Source: Panax quinquefolius
Taxonomy: Eukaryota; Streptophyta; Magnoliopsida; Apiales; Araliaceae
DNA: 64,000 bases
Reading direction: 5' to 3'
NCBI GenBank assembly: GCA_020205615.1
Contig: CM035160.1
Location: 11,259,821 to 11,323,820, forward strand
Shown here: positions 1 through 11,699 of the stretch, piece by piece
How the letters are laid out: each line of letters opens with the position of its first letter
Numbering within the stretch: the first letter of the stretch is position 1
Translations under genes and position numbers: made by a program
Notes under the pieces: model-generated
Seen by the model: the letters and a program-made list of their open reading frames with translations, nothing else
The model's database searches: none
Told to the model about the DNA's origin: nothing

Positions 1-836
1 CCTCAACATTAATTCCTTCATTAATAACCACATAAATAAATCCATCATTTATATTCATATAAAATAAATATTTCTTTATCATATGAATCAATAATTAATT
101 ATTCACAAATAATATTACGTAATCACAATAATGACAACCAGTGCCGCTCCTCAGAGTTAGGGGGGCTTCCAATAAGGATCTCTCTCATCATCGCCAAGCA
201 ATTAGGTGACCAAACCTCTCCTTAGATGTAACTTTCTAGACATTGCCAATAATGTTATCTAATAATATTATTCAAATAATATGAATTATTGATCCGATAA
301 TGGGAAATATCATGCGGTGACAATTATCAACAACAATAATATAAAATACCAACGCAAAGAATTATCAATCAATAAAATGAACTATCAAACAAGAATTCAT
401 CGTAATAATTATTGAGTAGTGCCTTCTTCACGTAAGGATCAATAATTCAACAATACATGCAATACCGCAGCTACTTTGTGCGACCACGCCAGACATCGTA
501 TTTTAACCACCGGGTATTCCAACAAATCTTAATCTGTAATAATTACGCCGCTATTTATAACCACCCAAACTTTGTTGCTTTCCTCATCCAATCGCTTTTC
601 ACATTATGGGCCCACACATGGTCGTCAAAGTCGCATTTTAATATTCCCGTCAAGCATTTAATATTCCACGACCAAACGAATATTCCCGACAACAATGAAT
701 ATTTTATAACCACTTGCTTATTTTGAAATATTTGCATTTTAACCCTTAACTATCCACATTAATCAAATCAACCCTTACTATTTCAAAATAATAAATAAAG
801 GAAATTCCTTTTATTTAAAAAATTTCGGGTCTTACA
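1..836 (-). mobile_element. Ty3/gypsy LTR, 5' part, cut by window edge
   Basis: Reverse complement of the LTR that starts at 31810 and again at 37591. Read on the minus strand it begins TGTAAGACCC at 836 and shares with those LTRs the early tract around AAATAAAAGGAATTTCC and the later island with AACATTATTGGCAATGTCT. It differs at its start from the LTR at 3396-5968, so the two are not a matched pair. The far end lies outside the window. Open frames inside it are LTR shadows. I see no host gene. Confidence 0.85.
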
Positions 837-1480
837 TCTTCAATTTGGCATAAAGCTTATATTCACGAAGCTTTTGGAGTGTCGGCCTCAAGTGTTGCTC
901 ATGATCTTCACGGCTTTTGGAATAAATAAGGATGTCATCAATAAAGACGACCACAAAGTGATCTAAATATTCCTTGAATACTCGGTTCATCATATCCATG
1001 AAGGCAGCAGGAGCATTAGTCAATCCAAAAGACATGACTAGGAATTCATAATGCCCGTCTCGAGTTCCGAAAGTCAGCCTTTGGAATGTCAAATGCTCTA
1101 ATCTTCAATTGGTGATATCCTAACGAAGATCAATCTTTGAAAAGAATTTGGCTCCTTTGCAATCGGGTCAAACAGTCATCAATACGTGGCAATGGATACC
1201 TATTTTGATGGTGACATGATTCAACTCCCGATAATCAATACAAAGTCGCATACTCCCATCTTTCTTCTTCACGAATAAAATGAGCACCCCAGGAGAAGTA
1301 CTAGTACTAGATTTAATAAAGCCAATGTCTAACATTTCCGCATTGGGTCTTTAACTCCTCGAAGTTCAATAGAGCCATTCGATATGGGGCTTTGGAAATA
1401 GGTTTTCAGTACCGGGTTCAAGGTCGATACAAAATTCAATTTCACGCCTGGGGTAGGCCGTAAGTTCTTCTGAATACGTC
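837..1480 (-). pseudogene. Ty3/gypsy reverse transcriptase fragment
   Basis: Minus-strand pol remnant. The longest piece (837-1092) carries the RT core: [19 protein letters not shown] followed by the catalytic-site box [10 protein letters not shown] (a variant of YxDD). Upstream on the same strand (about 1100-1480), broken frames still show the [18 protein letters not shown] region and a short proline-rich stretch before it. The domain stops abruptly at 836, where an LTR of a different subfamily begins. RNase H and integrase are therefore missing from this side. Frameshifts between the blocks make it non-functional. Confidence 0.85.
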
Positions 1481-2100
1481 AGAAAATTTATTAATAATAG
1501 AAATATCGCTCAAAACCGACGTATTTTGTTTAAATCATGATATGAGCTAAGAAAGCTTGACATCCGCTTTTTCAATAAACGAATAGCTTTTATGGCTTGA
1601 GATGACCGTGATTGATTTTAATGGTTTGGTCGTTTGAATTCGTGATAATAGGTTGATTAGGAATATGAAAGCTAACAACCTTACGAAAAAACAATCAATT
1701 TTGCATGATAAGTAGTTAACCAATCAATCCCTAGAATCACGCCAAATGCAAGTATTTTTAATGAAATAAGATCGACAGTAATGTGAGGGTACCGATTTGA
1801 ACCAAACAAGACTTATAAACAAAGGATGTAATGAAGGTTTCTCCCAACTGAGTTTCCACAGATAAGTCAAAGTCTAATTTCTCCTGAGTCAAATTTAATC
1901 GATGAGCGCAAGTAGAGAAATAAAAGAATGGGTAGAACCCAGATCAAATAAAGTATAGACTTCATTAGAGTTTATGATAAGCTTACCCGTGATGACCTCA
2001 TTCGGATTCCTTGCTCTTTGGGAGGTCACAACAAACGCCTCCTCAGACTACTGGGTTTTGAATTTTCCGGGATGGCCTTTGGTGCCTCCATCCTAGCTGA
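1481..2100 (-). pseudogene. Ty3/gypsy aspartic protease region, decayed
   Basis: Lies between the RT remnant and the gag zinc knuckle on the minus strand, the usual gag-protease-RT order. Around 1850-1970 the reverse complement matches the protease regions at about 36060 and 63710, including the nucleotides coding for GSTHSFIS. The active-site Asp codon environment is altered and no frame is open through the domain. Identified by comparison with the other copies in this window. Confidence 0.6.
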
Positions 2101-2108
2101 ATTTGTCT

Positions 2109-2350
2109 TCAGAAACGACAAAATCGAGCTAAGTGACCTTCTCTTCCACAATTATAACATACTTTGACTACATGACGCAGCTTTGACCGATGTGTCCCTC
2201 CTCCGCATTTGAAACATATGATAGGTGGTCTTTCTCCTTCCTTAACAATGGGTGCCAGCCGACGCCTTTCCATCATTGTTGATTCTCCTTTTCTTGAAAT
2301 GTCCATTCTTATTGTTTTGGCCTCGATTACCACCGGCGGTTACCATATCC
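2109..2350 (-). pseudogene. Gag nucleocapsid with CCHC zinc knuckle
   Basis: The minus-strand frame contains CYNCGREGHLARFC, an exact CX2CX4HX4C zinc knuckle typical of retrotransposon nucleocapsid, preceded by a second imperfect CX2C pair (CFKCGG). Such knuckles bind element RNA during packaging. It sits between the protease remnant and the capsid remnant, as expected for gag. The frame is short and isolated, so this is a fragment. Confidence 0.8.
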
Positions 2351-3215
2351 GCCCGTTGATTCCTCCACGCTTGTTGTCACCGCTCATGACTACTCTCGCC
2401 GGTATTATAATTTTGCTTACCGCTTCTTTTAGTTGCATATTGACTCATTATCGCTACTCCACTAATCGAGCCCTATTTACAACATCCGAATACAAACACA
2501 CGCTTTATGAGAAATAAGATGTCGACGATCTCCGCTTCAAACCTCTTAAAAACATTCGCGCCATTCTCTCTTCATTATCCACCAAGTGGAACGAAAACCG
2601 TGATAACTCCGCAAATTTTGCCTCGTATCATGCGACACGGTCCATATTGTTTTGTTCCAACTTGATAAACTCCACCTCCTTCATGTGGCGAATACTTTCG
2701 TGAAAGTATTTGTCGTTGAATGCAACTCCTGAACTTCTCCCAAGATATCTTCAAGACAAAGAAGTTGAGTACGCTTTTGCCACCGATTCCCACCAAAGAA
2801 TCCGCCTCTCCAAGAACATAAAGGCGTGAAAGGGAACCTTTTGCTCCTCGGAGCATCCCAAGACATCAAATATCTTGGTAATCTGCTTTATCCATGCTTC
2901 CGCCAAGTGGTTTTGCTCTCCTTAAACTCCGGTGGTCCCAGCTCCTTGAATTGTTTAGCGGTGACCGCCGAGAGTTTTCCGCGTTTCCACCTACGTTTTG
3001 GACAGAGTCGCTCTACTTTCATTGTTGCATAAATTGCATAAAGCCTCCGAACATTTGATCATTCATCATTTGGTCGGTGTTGTTGTTTGTATGAGGATTG
3101 TCGCCTTCATGATGCACATTATCCTCGATTATTGATATGTGGTGAATCAACGATCGCATGCGCTCCATCATTGCTATTCTCAACATTCTCGGATGTCATT
3201 TTCGAGATCATCGCC
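2351..3215 (-). pseudogene. Gag capsid region, frameshifted remnant
   Basis: The stretch between the zinc knuckle and the primer binding site on the minus strand is where gag capsid should be. Short frames (for example 2575-2856 and 2681-2869) cover the same DNA in different frames, and the nucleotide sequence parallels the gag region at about 34800-35500 on the plus strand. No single frame is open. The gag start would be near 3200. Confidence 0.6.
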
Positions 3216-3381
3216 ACAAAATAAAAGGTTAATCGACATGTAACAAATTATCCCTATCTTCCCGACCAACCAATAAAATAAAGACATAAACTTAGTAGTC
3301 ATACTAACTAAGCGAAGGTATTCCCCGCCTCTCTCCCTCCTAGTACTATTCTCGCATCTTAGCTAGGGATCATATCCCTAT

Positions 3382-3393
3382 GCTCTGATACCA
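3382..3393 (-). other. Primer binding site, initiator Met tRNA
   Basis: The minus strand reads TGGTATCAGAGC, complementary to the 3' end of plant initiator methionine tRNA, two bases beyond the LTR end at 3396. This fixes the LTR edge and the element's minus orientation. It is a priming site, not a tRNA gene. Confidence 0.9.
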
Positions 3394-4489
3394 ACTGTGA
3401 CGCCCCCAAAATTAGGTATACATCACCCATCTTGGGTCGCCACTTACATGGTACAGAATTTAAATACAACTTATTAACATAACTGTCGTGTACAATACGA
3501 TATAAACTGTGAGTTTAAATACAAATATCGTCTACTAGATATTATACAAACTCAAACAAAAAGTACTCATTACAGTTATTATCACACTATTTTACAGAAT
3601 AGTGAGGACTACTAATGCTATCTTCGGACCATCACTGCTTTCCCGACTTGTCCCAAATATATTCTCATTTCAAGAGAAAAAGGAAAGAAAGGGTGAGCTC
3701 AACTAGCCCAAAGAAGAAATATTATGACTAAGATAATGCGTAATAAATTATCAATAGTCTTCAACAATGTTAAACCGATAAAATACAATAGATAACCGGT
3801 TTAATCTGCAGCATGGAATATGCAATCCATTAAAAGAGTCAAGTAGAAAATAAAGTCTACTATCTTTTAGGTTTAAAAAGTTTTTCATCATCATTATAAA
3901 TTTGAGACTCACTTTTAATAAATATTCCACATCATCGAATCACCCCTCGCACTACTACCAAGGATATTCTTTAGTATCACGACCACACAATTATTCATGC
4001 ACTACGCCAAGAATATTTGTGTATTCATTAATGGTCATGATCATGCCAACAACTATCCACCAATGCACTACTACCAATCGAGGATTTTTATCACATCATT
4101 TGTAACATTACTATCCATGATTACACCAATAGTAGTCTCGTCATAATCATACCAAGTCCATCTACGCACTATGGTGCCACGATGACTTTCAAAGATAATA
4201 TAAACATGAGGATGATGACAATGATATAAGAATTCAATAAAACAAGTTCAAGAATTATTTTATCCAGAATTATTAACGCCCAAATTAGTAAAATTCAAGA
4301 ATGATCAAGAAAGAATATTTCCATGAAAAGATATCGGATGAAACGCAAATATCAAGGATATTCTACTAATTTCATGGAGTATAAGTCAAAGTTTTAACCA
4401 ACCGGGTATAATAAAGAATGGAATAACAAAAGAAATCACCATGCATGCGGTATTGCGATGATGGAGTTATTCCAATGTAATAATAATAA

Positions 4490-4790
4490 CGGAACCAGTG
4501 TCACGTGAAATTCACACCCGCAGGATGTTCCAATGTAATAATAAAGATGGAACCAGATCCGGTGTAAGACACACATGATAGATATTCCAATGTAATGATA
4601 AAGATTTTAACCAGTCCTGTAAAACACATGCATGGATGTTCCAACAGAATAATAATAAAGATTTTAACCAGTCCTGTAAAACACATGCATGTGATGTTCC
4701 AATAGGATAATAATAAAGACGGAACCAGTCCTAAAAACACATGACGTGATGTTCCAATGTAATAATAGAAGAATGTCACCAAGTATAGGG
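4490..4790. repeat. Tandem repeat of about 53-60 bp inside the LTR
   Basis: Five or so degenerate units, each with a TTCCAA...AATAATAAAGA block followed by an AACCAGTCCTGTAAAACACA block. The same array occurs at about 57490-57800 in the related solo LTR. The spurious 93-residue open frame over it is caused by the repeat period. Confidence 0.75.
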
Positions 4791-5010
4791 TAAACCACAG
4801 ATATAAAAGTTATTCCTATGAATAATAAGCAATGGAATAACAACAGTTCTCTTCATGAATAAGGAAGAATAACACCCTTTACTTTTGGTAGGAGATTGAA
4901 TACTGCAAGAAGGTAAGAATAAAAAATACTCTTCTTCTTTCTCTTATTCTTTCTATACTTTCTCTCTATAGCTTGAATGAATTCGTGAAAAATAATGAAG
5001 CCCTAGGCCT

Positions 5011-5020
5011 CTATTTATAG
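5011..5020 (-). promoter_or_regulatory. LTR TATA-like box (CTATAAATAG)
   Basis: CTATAAATAG on the minus strand, followed downstream by a CT-rich stretch. The same box occurs at equivalent places in most sister LTRs here. Likely core promoter of the retroelement, marking the U3/R region. Confidence 0.55.
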
Positions 5021-5039
5021 AAGATTTCTAGCTTAACAC

Positions 5040-5360
5040 CGCCATGTGAAAAGGCAAGTGGCTCGACGACTAATGATGTGAAAAGAAAAGTGGTTTGACG
5101 CTCAGTAATGTGAAACGACAAGTGGTTCGACGCCTTTTAATGTGAAACGACAAGTGGTTCGACGTCTGGTAAAGGTAATTACTATTAACGAAGGTAAATA
5201 CTATCGACGGGTAAATACTATTCACAAGGGTAATTACTATCGACGAAGGTAATTACTATCGACGGTAAATACTATTCACAAGGGTAATTACTATTGACGA
5301 AGGTAAATACTATTGACGAAGGTAATTACTATTCACAAAGGTAATTATTATTGACGAAGA
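5040..5360. repeat. Two adjacent LTR minisatellites
   Basis: First (about 5040-5165) are roughly 30-bp units around AATGTGAAACGACAAGTGGTTCGACG. Second (about 5165-5360) are roughly 19-24-bp units around GGTAATTACTATTGACGAA. Both recur at 58095-58380 in the solo LTR, with different unit counts. Confidence 0.75.
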
Positions 5361-5968
5361 GACTCTTAGATGATGACATATGAGCCCCCCCATAAAATAA
5401 TTAAACTTACCACAAATCATAACACATATTTAATTTTTCAACAATTATTAATCATTTATAACTTGTCGTCTCAATTATTGATTTAATACTATAACATATT
5501 ATACAGATGATACTGTGACAATAATTGAATCAATAATATAAGAGATATGATGCGTGCAATTATCGTAGTAATAATCGAGCATAGGTTGAAAGTGACTTCT
5601 CACGTAAAGATCAATAATCAATACCGTGTACTACGCAACCAACCACAGACATCGCATTTTTTACCACCGGTAGTTCAACAATTTTAATTCAGAATACCTC
5701 CGCCGTTATTTTTATAAAATATTTTGTCGCTTTTCTCAATCCGACAATAATTCTATTAGGGTCCACCAATGATTGAGTAGTTGTATTTAATATTCCCTAA
5801 AAAGAATATTCCCCACCAAACGAAATATTTTATAACAACTTGCATACTTTGCAAAATTTATAAATATTACCCACAACTATAACATTATATCAAATTTATT
5901 CCATAATATTCAAAAAATAATATTTATAGAAAAAATTCATCTTTATTTATAAAAGTTGGGGTCTTACA

Positions 5969-6162
5969 ATTTTGTTAATAATAAATTTATACGTGAAATT
6001 AATAAATTAAAATATAATAAGAAGATGGTAGATTATTGTGCAATTAATAATCAAAATTTGGTAACATATGTTACATAGAGTTGGGTAAAAGTTTTGTGCG
6101 CAAATATATATTCAAGTATAGAATTAATCTGAATACAAAACCCTAGGACATTATATAACAGT

Positions 6163-6193
<31 letters not shown>

Positions 6194-6355
6194 TATTTTC
6201 TTGATAAAAATATTTATAATGTAACCAATAGGGTTAAAATGGGTAGCTCTTTCATTCTAAAGTATTAACAAATATTTAGAAAGTGTAATGCACTATGTCA
6301 TCGAGTTGTTATATTGATATGATTATTAGCAGCATATTTGAAGTCTGTTACACAA
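5969..6355. other. Non-coding left edge of duplicated segment, copy 1
   Basis: AT-rich DNA with no gene. A GT/TA microsatellite lies at about 6162-6191. From about 6170 rightward it aligns with 46056 onward in copy 2. The first 200 bases have no counterpart there. The last eight bases, TTACACAA at 6348-6355, are the left target duplication of the hAT element. Confidence 0.7.
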
Positions 6356-7349
6356 TATGACTGAGCAAAATGGATATAACCGAATTACCGAACCGAAATA
6401 AATTAACCAAAAATTTCTGATAATTCGATTATTTTTAACATTTCAGTTATATCCGAAATTATATACGGTTTTCGATTAGTTTATACGGGTATCATTTTTG
6501 GGTTATTCGGTTTACCCGAATAACTGAACAAAACATTAACTTCTCACTGCAGGGCATCCCACTAACACTTAATTTCTTTTATTTATTTAATCCATTATCT
6601 TCTAGATTCTTCTTTACAATTTATTCTAATATCTCAATGAGTCATAGTCTCATCTCATATATATTCTCTCACTCTCTAATCTTATCTCACTCTCTGATCT
6701 TATCTCTCTACCCTGTAACCCAAACCAAAACCAAATCGAGACTTACCTTTCTCAAAACAACGACAACGAATTCTGAAACCAAACCAAAACCCAAATCGAT
6801 CAATATTAAAATCAGAGTTCTTCTGCAAATCGAGAAACGCGACTCGTAACTCCGCCTCCGCCTCCGCCTCCTTTTTGGCAACTGATGATTTTTGATTTCT
6901 GCAAGTCGATAGGACGATAGGGGGCAGGGGCAGATTCAAAACAACGACAACGTTGGCAAGCCAAGGGCTAACTCGACTCACAAAGAAGAATGGAGAGAGA
7001 CTTGGATTCCAAGCGAGATTTAATTAAGGTTCATCCCCTTCTATTTTTAGCTGAGGAAATATTATGATTCAAAGTTTGTACTAGAGGACTTTTGTATGTA
7101 AAATACACTCTTGAAGATCGTTGTTAATCATTGATTGAAAAATCTAGTACTATTGAAAATTTGAAATGAATCTGTTTTTGTTTGATAATATGGAAAGCAA
7201 TTTCGGTTATTAACCAAAATAACCGAATAAGTTATTCGGTTATTTGTCAATTCGGATAGTCTTTCGGATAGCAAAAATAAGTTCGATTCGGTATTCGGTT
7301 ATAACTGAATAAGCTATTCGGTTCGGTTATAACCGAATGCTCAGTCCTA
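6356..7349. mobile_element. Non-autonomous hAT element (994 bp), copy 1 only
   Basis: Ends TATGACTGAGCA (6356-6367) and TGCTCAGTCCTA (7338-7349), a 12-bp terminal inverted repeat with one mismatch. The element is flanked by a perfect 8-bp duplication TTACACAA (6348-6355 and 7350-7357). Eight-bp duplications and TA(G)G...TG-type ends are hAT hallmarks. Subterminal regions are full of ACCGAA/TTCGGT repeats, as in many plant hAT elements. No transposase is present. The middle (about 6600-7030) looks like a captured host gene 5' end. Copy 2 lacks the element and carries a footprint-like sequence at 46231-46245. Confidence 0.88.
6990..7028 (+). pseudogene. Possible captured first coding exon inside hAT
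   Basis: After a CT- and AC-rich leader (6600-6985) that resembles a 5' UTR and includes a (CCGCCT)n tract at 6851-6871, an ATG opens 13 codons reading MERDLDSKRDLIK. These run directly into AAG|GTTCAT, a plausible splice donor. The host gene is not recognised. That it is an exon is inferred from the leader, ATG and donor together. It could be chance. Confidence 0.35.
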
Positions 7350-7357
7350 TTACACAA

Positions 7358-7674
7358 ACCTCACCAAGCCTCAAATATCTAACACAGGTACTTGATGCAT
7401 TTTAAAGAGTCCATGTCTCATAAACGCTTACTTGCACCAGAATTCTAACATCCAAACGAAAAGGGAAACAGATGAAGAATGTCTTAATTTCGGTCCTCAG
7501 ACCTTAAGGTAAATTACACTGACCATAATCTAAAGGTCTCCATATAACTCCTTTGCACTTTGAACAGTATTTAGAATTGTTTGTAGCATGGGTTGTTGCG
7601 TAATAGTTGATATGTATTTATCAGGAGAAATTAGGTTAAATAACGAAGAATAATGATAATAGCTTAATTTCGGC
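7358..7674. other. Non-coding duplicated flank with empty hAT site
   Basis: Aligns with copy 2 at 46246-46367 and 47743-47878. GTCTCCAT at 7536-7543 is the single-copy empty site for the hAT element found at 46776-47742. Relative to copy 2 this flank lacks about 385 bp (46368-46752). No gene seen. Confidence 0.75.
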
Positions 7675-8412
7675 TGAATGACACTTCTGTCCCTTCAAGT
7701 TGCCACCCACTTTCAAATTCGTTCATAAAGTTCAATTTTCGTCAGTTAGGTTTTTAAAGTGGCATTTTGTTGGCTTCTCCGTTCCGTCAGCCCAATTTGA
7801 CCTCAACCCGACCTATTTTGTCCAAACTCGACCTAGTTTGACCCAACACAAAATTTTAATATTTTAACATATAAATTTATTTTTAAAATAAGTTTAAAAG
7901 AATAATTATATTTAATTTTCTTATGTACTTTTTTTGAATCTATATTTTATGAAACTTTACTCAAAAAAATAAAAGTTTCTAATTTGTTTTCCTTATAATA
8001 ATAATAATTATCTTTATAACTTTTTTAAAATAATAATTTATTTTAAATATAAAAATAAATATTATCTTAAAATATTAAATATAATTATTATTATTTTCAA
8101 ATTATTTTTAAAAGATATTTTATTTTAAAATATTAAATATATATATATATATATTTTAAATGTTAATATAATTATTATTTTATACTTATTTTAAAAATAA
8201 TTTTATATTTTAAAATATTAAAATTTTGAGTTGAGTCAAACTGGATCGGGTTGGGCCAAAATTAGTCAAAATGGGTCGGGTTGAGGTTAAATTGGGCTGA
8301 AGGAATGGAAACGCCAACAAAATGTCATTTTAAGGACCTAACTGACAATAATTGAATTTTAGGGACGATTTTGAAAATGGGTGACAACTTGGAGGGACAG
8401 AAGTGTCATTCA
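7675..8412. mobile_element. Foldback/MULE-like element with long inverted arms, copy 1
   Basis: Starts TGAATGACACTTCTGTCCC and ends with the inverted counterpart GGGACAGAAGTGTCATTCA. The complementarity continues for most of the 738 bp, through the CAGCCCAATTTGACC / GGTTAAATTGGGCTG blocks into an AT-rich centre, giving arms of about 350-370 nt. An imperfect direct repeat (TAATGATAAT at 7651 and TAATGAAAAT at 8417) could be a 10-bp target duplication, which would suit a Mutator-like element but is not certain. No coding capacity. Present in both segment copies, so older than the duplication. Confidence 0.8.
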
Positions 8413-9636
8413 ACAGTAATGAAAATATCATAAAGTAGTGACTTTAAGAGATAATAATTAAATTAAAAAGGATAATATCAGAACAGTTGACATTACCAAA
8501 ACAATTTAGATTTGTAGTGATTTAGGGGATTATAAATTCAAAATATTAATTTGGGATTAAAAAAGTAGTGATTTTAGGATATAATAATTAAATTAGTAAT
8601 GATAATATTAGAACAACTAATTAAAATTATCAGAACAGTTTAGATTTGTAGTGATTTATGAGATTATAAAATTAAAATATTAATATCGGATTAAAAAGTA
8701 GTGATTTTAGGAGAAAATAATTAAGTAACGATAATATAAAACTGCTTTAGATTGAAAAAGTTGTAATTTAGGGAATTATAAAATACAATATATATAGTAA
8801 GTTATGAATGATATTATTTATTATTTTAATTTTGTTTTAAATGTTTTAATCGATAATATTATGTTGTAATATAATTTAATTATTAATGATAATATCCACA
8901 TAGTTTAGATATGTAGTGATTTTGTTATATACGTAGATATTATAATATTATATCATACATGTATGATATAATGTATGGTATAATATTAGAAAAATAGTGA
9001 TTTTAGGATATAATAATTATGTTTAGAATAGAAAAGTAGTGGATTTTGGGGATTAAAAATTAACATAGTAAGTTATGATTTATATTCTTTGTTATTTTAA
9101 TTTTGTTTTAAATGTTTTAAACTCAGATAATATTATGTTGTAATATAATTATAAATGATATAATATTATGTTGTATTTATAGGAGAAAATTAAGTTAAAT
9201 AACTGAGAGTAATGATAATATCATAAAGTAGTGATTTTCGAGATAATAATTAAATTAAAAGGATAATATGAGAACAATTGATATTATCAAAATAGTTTAG
9301 ATTTGTAGTGATTTAAGGAGTTATAAATTCAAAATATTAATTTGGGATTAAAAAAGTAGTGATTTTAAGAGATAATAATTAAATTAGTAATGATAATATT
9401 AATTAGAACAGATAACATTATCAGAATAGTTTAGATTTGTAGTGATATATTGGATTATAAAATCTAAATATTAATGTGAGATTTAAAAGTAGTAATTTTA
9501 GGAGATAATAATTAAGTAGCGATAATATAAAAAGTGGAGTAATGGATGAACACATTAATTAGGTAGGACATGTGTTACAATTTGGAAATGACAAATGTCA
9601 TGCAATAGTGTTATGTACTGCAATTTAGTATATTTA
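8413..9636. repeat. AT-rich repeat tract, Helitron-like family, copy 1
   Basis: Degenerate repetition of modules built around GTAGTGATTTTAGGAGATAA and GATAATATCAGAACAG, each about 100-150 bp. The last 345 bp (about 9292-9636) recur almost unchanged at 11069-11413. The right end reads CAATTTAGTATATTTACTAG; on the minus strand this resembles the AT-rich 5' ends of plant Helitrons. No reading frames. Confidence 0.6.
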
Positions 9637-11063
9637 CTAGATACAAACCCCAGCGTTGCGGCGAGATTATTCAAAATTTTAATAATAAATATGTGCGTAT
9701 AATTAATAAATTAAAATATAATAAGAAAATAGTATATTATTGTGCGATGATCAAATAGTATAATCGGATTAGAGATAAGTCAAAAAGAAAAAACATAACA
9801 CATTTAAAACGAATAAGTCTAAAAGAGTAAATTTGTACTAAATAAAGGCAACAATTAAAAAGTAAATTTGTACACGGGACTCGGGAGTGTGGATTAGAAC
9901 CAAAACTCTACAGGCCATACCAATAAAATACCTCATGTCCTCATCATTTACATGCATACTTACATGTTTGTGTTTATTTATAATATTAACAAAACCAAAA
10001 TACAGACTTAAAATGAAAATACTAAATAATCAAATTAAGAAATAAACTCAGTTCCTTACTGTTGATATAAGAAACGTGAATAGCTCTAATCTAAACACAA
10101 ACTTTTCAATCGAAAACCCACCAAAATTTTCAATTAAACACGATTGACAACACAAATATCAGATCAATCAAATCAATTGCAAACATTATTCCGTATATCA
10201 GCAACTAAATGCAAATGCAATAATCTCAAATTTTAACACAATTAATATCTATAAATTTAGAAAATAGGTAAACCAATGAAATAATTCCACCCGCTTCTGG
10301 GTTATGTTTCACACTCCTGCATATAGCTGTAACCTGTAAGTAATAATGTGTGTATATAGTGGCTTTTTCCATCGTGCGAAACGTGAATGACATAAGTAGA
10401 AGAAAGACAGAGAGACAAAATGGAAAAGAAAAGAAAAATTGACCGTGAAAGAAGAAGAAGAAGCCATGGTTGCTATTTACTTATAAGAATAAATAATTAG
10501 CCTGATTAATATACATATATATATGTATGTATATGCATGGAGGATTAGGTCAGGTCATCATTAACATTATTTCAAACTCTAATTGAGTTAGGAAGTTTTA
10601 TCTATATAAAATTGTGCTCATTAGTTGTTGAAGAGATTAAATTCTACTTGGTTTGTTATTATTTATCCATAATTTAAAAAAGGATAGGATATAATTAAGA
10701 TAATTGGTTTGTTATTATTTATTCATAATTTAAAAAAGGATAAGATATAATTAAAATAATTAGTTTTTTATTATTTTTTCATAATTTAAAAAAGGATAGG
10801 ATATAATTAAGATAATTGGGACATAATTAAAACTATTTAAGATGGACAAGTGTTGAATTTATAGAAGGACATTTGTCAATATATGGTGTCATGTACTGTG
10901 ATTTAGTTTGTTATTATTTTTCCATAATTTAAAAAAGGATAGGATATAATTAAGATAATTGGGACATAATTAAAACTATTTAAGATGTACAAGTGTTGAA
11001 TTTATAGAAGGACATTTGTTAATATATGGTGTCATGTACTGTGATTTAGTATATATAATAGAT
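9637..11063 (-). mobile_element. Candidate non-autonomous Helitron, copy 1
   Basis: On the minus strand the 3' end is ...TTTGTATCTAG|T at 9637, with a GC-rich hairpin-like stretch just upstream (clear in copy 2, degraded here). The 5' end is TCTATTATATATACTAAATC at about 11063. TC...CTAG with a 3' hairpin and A/T flanks is the Helitron signature. There are no inverted repeats or target duplication, and no helicase. It contains a short block at about 10270-10355 that is identical in copy 2. Near 10755-11045 a roughly 145-bp unit is tandemly duplicated. Confidence 0.5.
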
Positions 11064-11413
11064 AATAGATTTGTAGTGATTTAAAGAGTTATAAATTCAA
11101 AATATTAATTTGGGATTAAAAAAGTAGTGATTTTAGGAGATAATAATTAAATTAGTAATGATAATATTAATTAGAACAGATAACATTATCAGAACAGTTT
11201 AGATTTGTAGTGATTTATTGGATTATAAAATCTAAATATTAATGTGAGATTTAAAAGTAGTAATTTTAGGAGATAATAATTAAGTAGCGATAATATAAAA
11301 AGTGGAGTAATGGATGAACACATTAATTAGGTAGGACATGTGTTGCAATTTGGAAATGACAAATGTCATGCAATAGTGTTATGTACTGCAATTTAGTATA
11401 TTTAATAGATAGA
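11064..11413. repeat. Second copy of the 345-bp AT-rich repeat
   Basis: Near-identical to 9292-9636. Absent at the matching place in copy 2 (about 50765-50780), so it is private to copy 1. Probably another end fragment of the Helitron-like family. Confidence 0.65.
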
Positions 11414-11699
11414 TATTATAAATATTTATTTTATTTTAGCTATAATTGTGGGATAATAATTTGGCATAATTATGTCATTGATTTTGATACTTTCCTTTTA
11501 TAATGTTTTATTATGGCAGTTTACTTTTCTAGATCTAAAGATATCTGCCAGTAATTAATTATTTCCTTTACTCTCTCAAGACTCGAACTTATATATTATC
11601 AATCGATTCATAGGATTAATTGATCCTATCACACACTCTCATCTCTTTTGTGGGCAGAGCTTCTTTGTGGAAAACAATCAGAAAAGCAAAATTAAACAG
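11414..11699 (+). promoter_or_regulatory. GH3 copy 1 promoter and untranslated first exon
   Basis: Conserved with 50779-51048 in copy 2. TATATATTA at about 11590 is the best TATA candidate. A leader follows (about 11620-11699) that ends AAATTAAACAG just before a GT donor. This is a prediction from position and from conservation between copies. No transcript data are available here. Confidence 0.45.

Larger units (their letters stand above)
3396..5968 (-). mobile_element. Ty3/gypsy 5' LTR, full length (2573 bp)
   Basis: Bounded by TGTAAGACCCC (minus strand, ending at 5968) and ...GGGGGCGTCACA at 3396, with the standard TG...CA ends. It lies directly next to the tRNA-Met primer site, so it is the 5' LTR of the minus-strand element whose gag and RT fragments lie to the left. 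Closest relative in the window is the solo LTR at 56433-59057. It contains several internal tandem repeats and a TATA-like box. Open frames inside are LTR shadows. Confidence 0.9.

Noticed and set aside
457..726. Plus-strand 89-residue open frame
   Set aside because: It lies within the minus-strand LTR and its counterparts in sister LTRs are not open.
2209..2517. Plus-strand 102-residue frame with membrane-like segments
   Set aside because: Antisense to the gag zinc knuckle. The apparent hydrophobicity comes from the opposite strand's coding bias.
3382..3393. Possible tRNA gene
   Set aside because: Only the 12 bases complementary to the tRNA 3' end are present, next to an LTR. It is the primer site.
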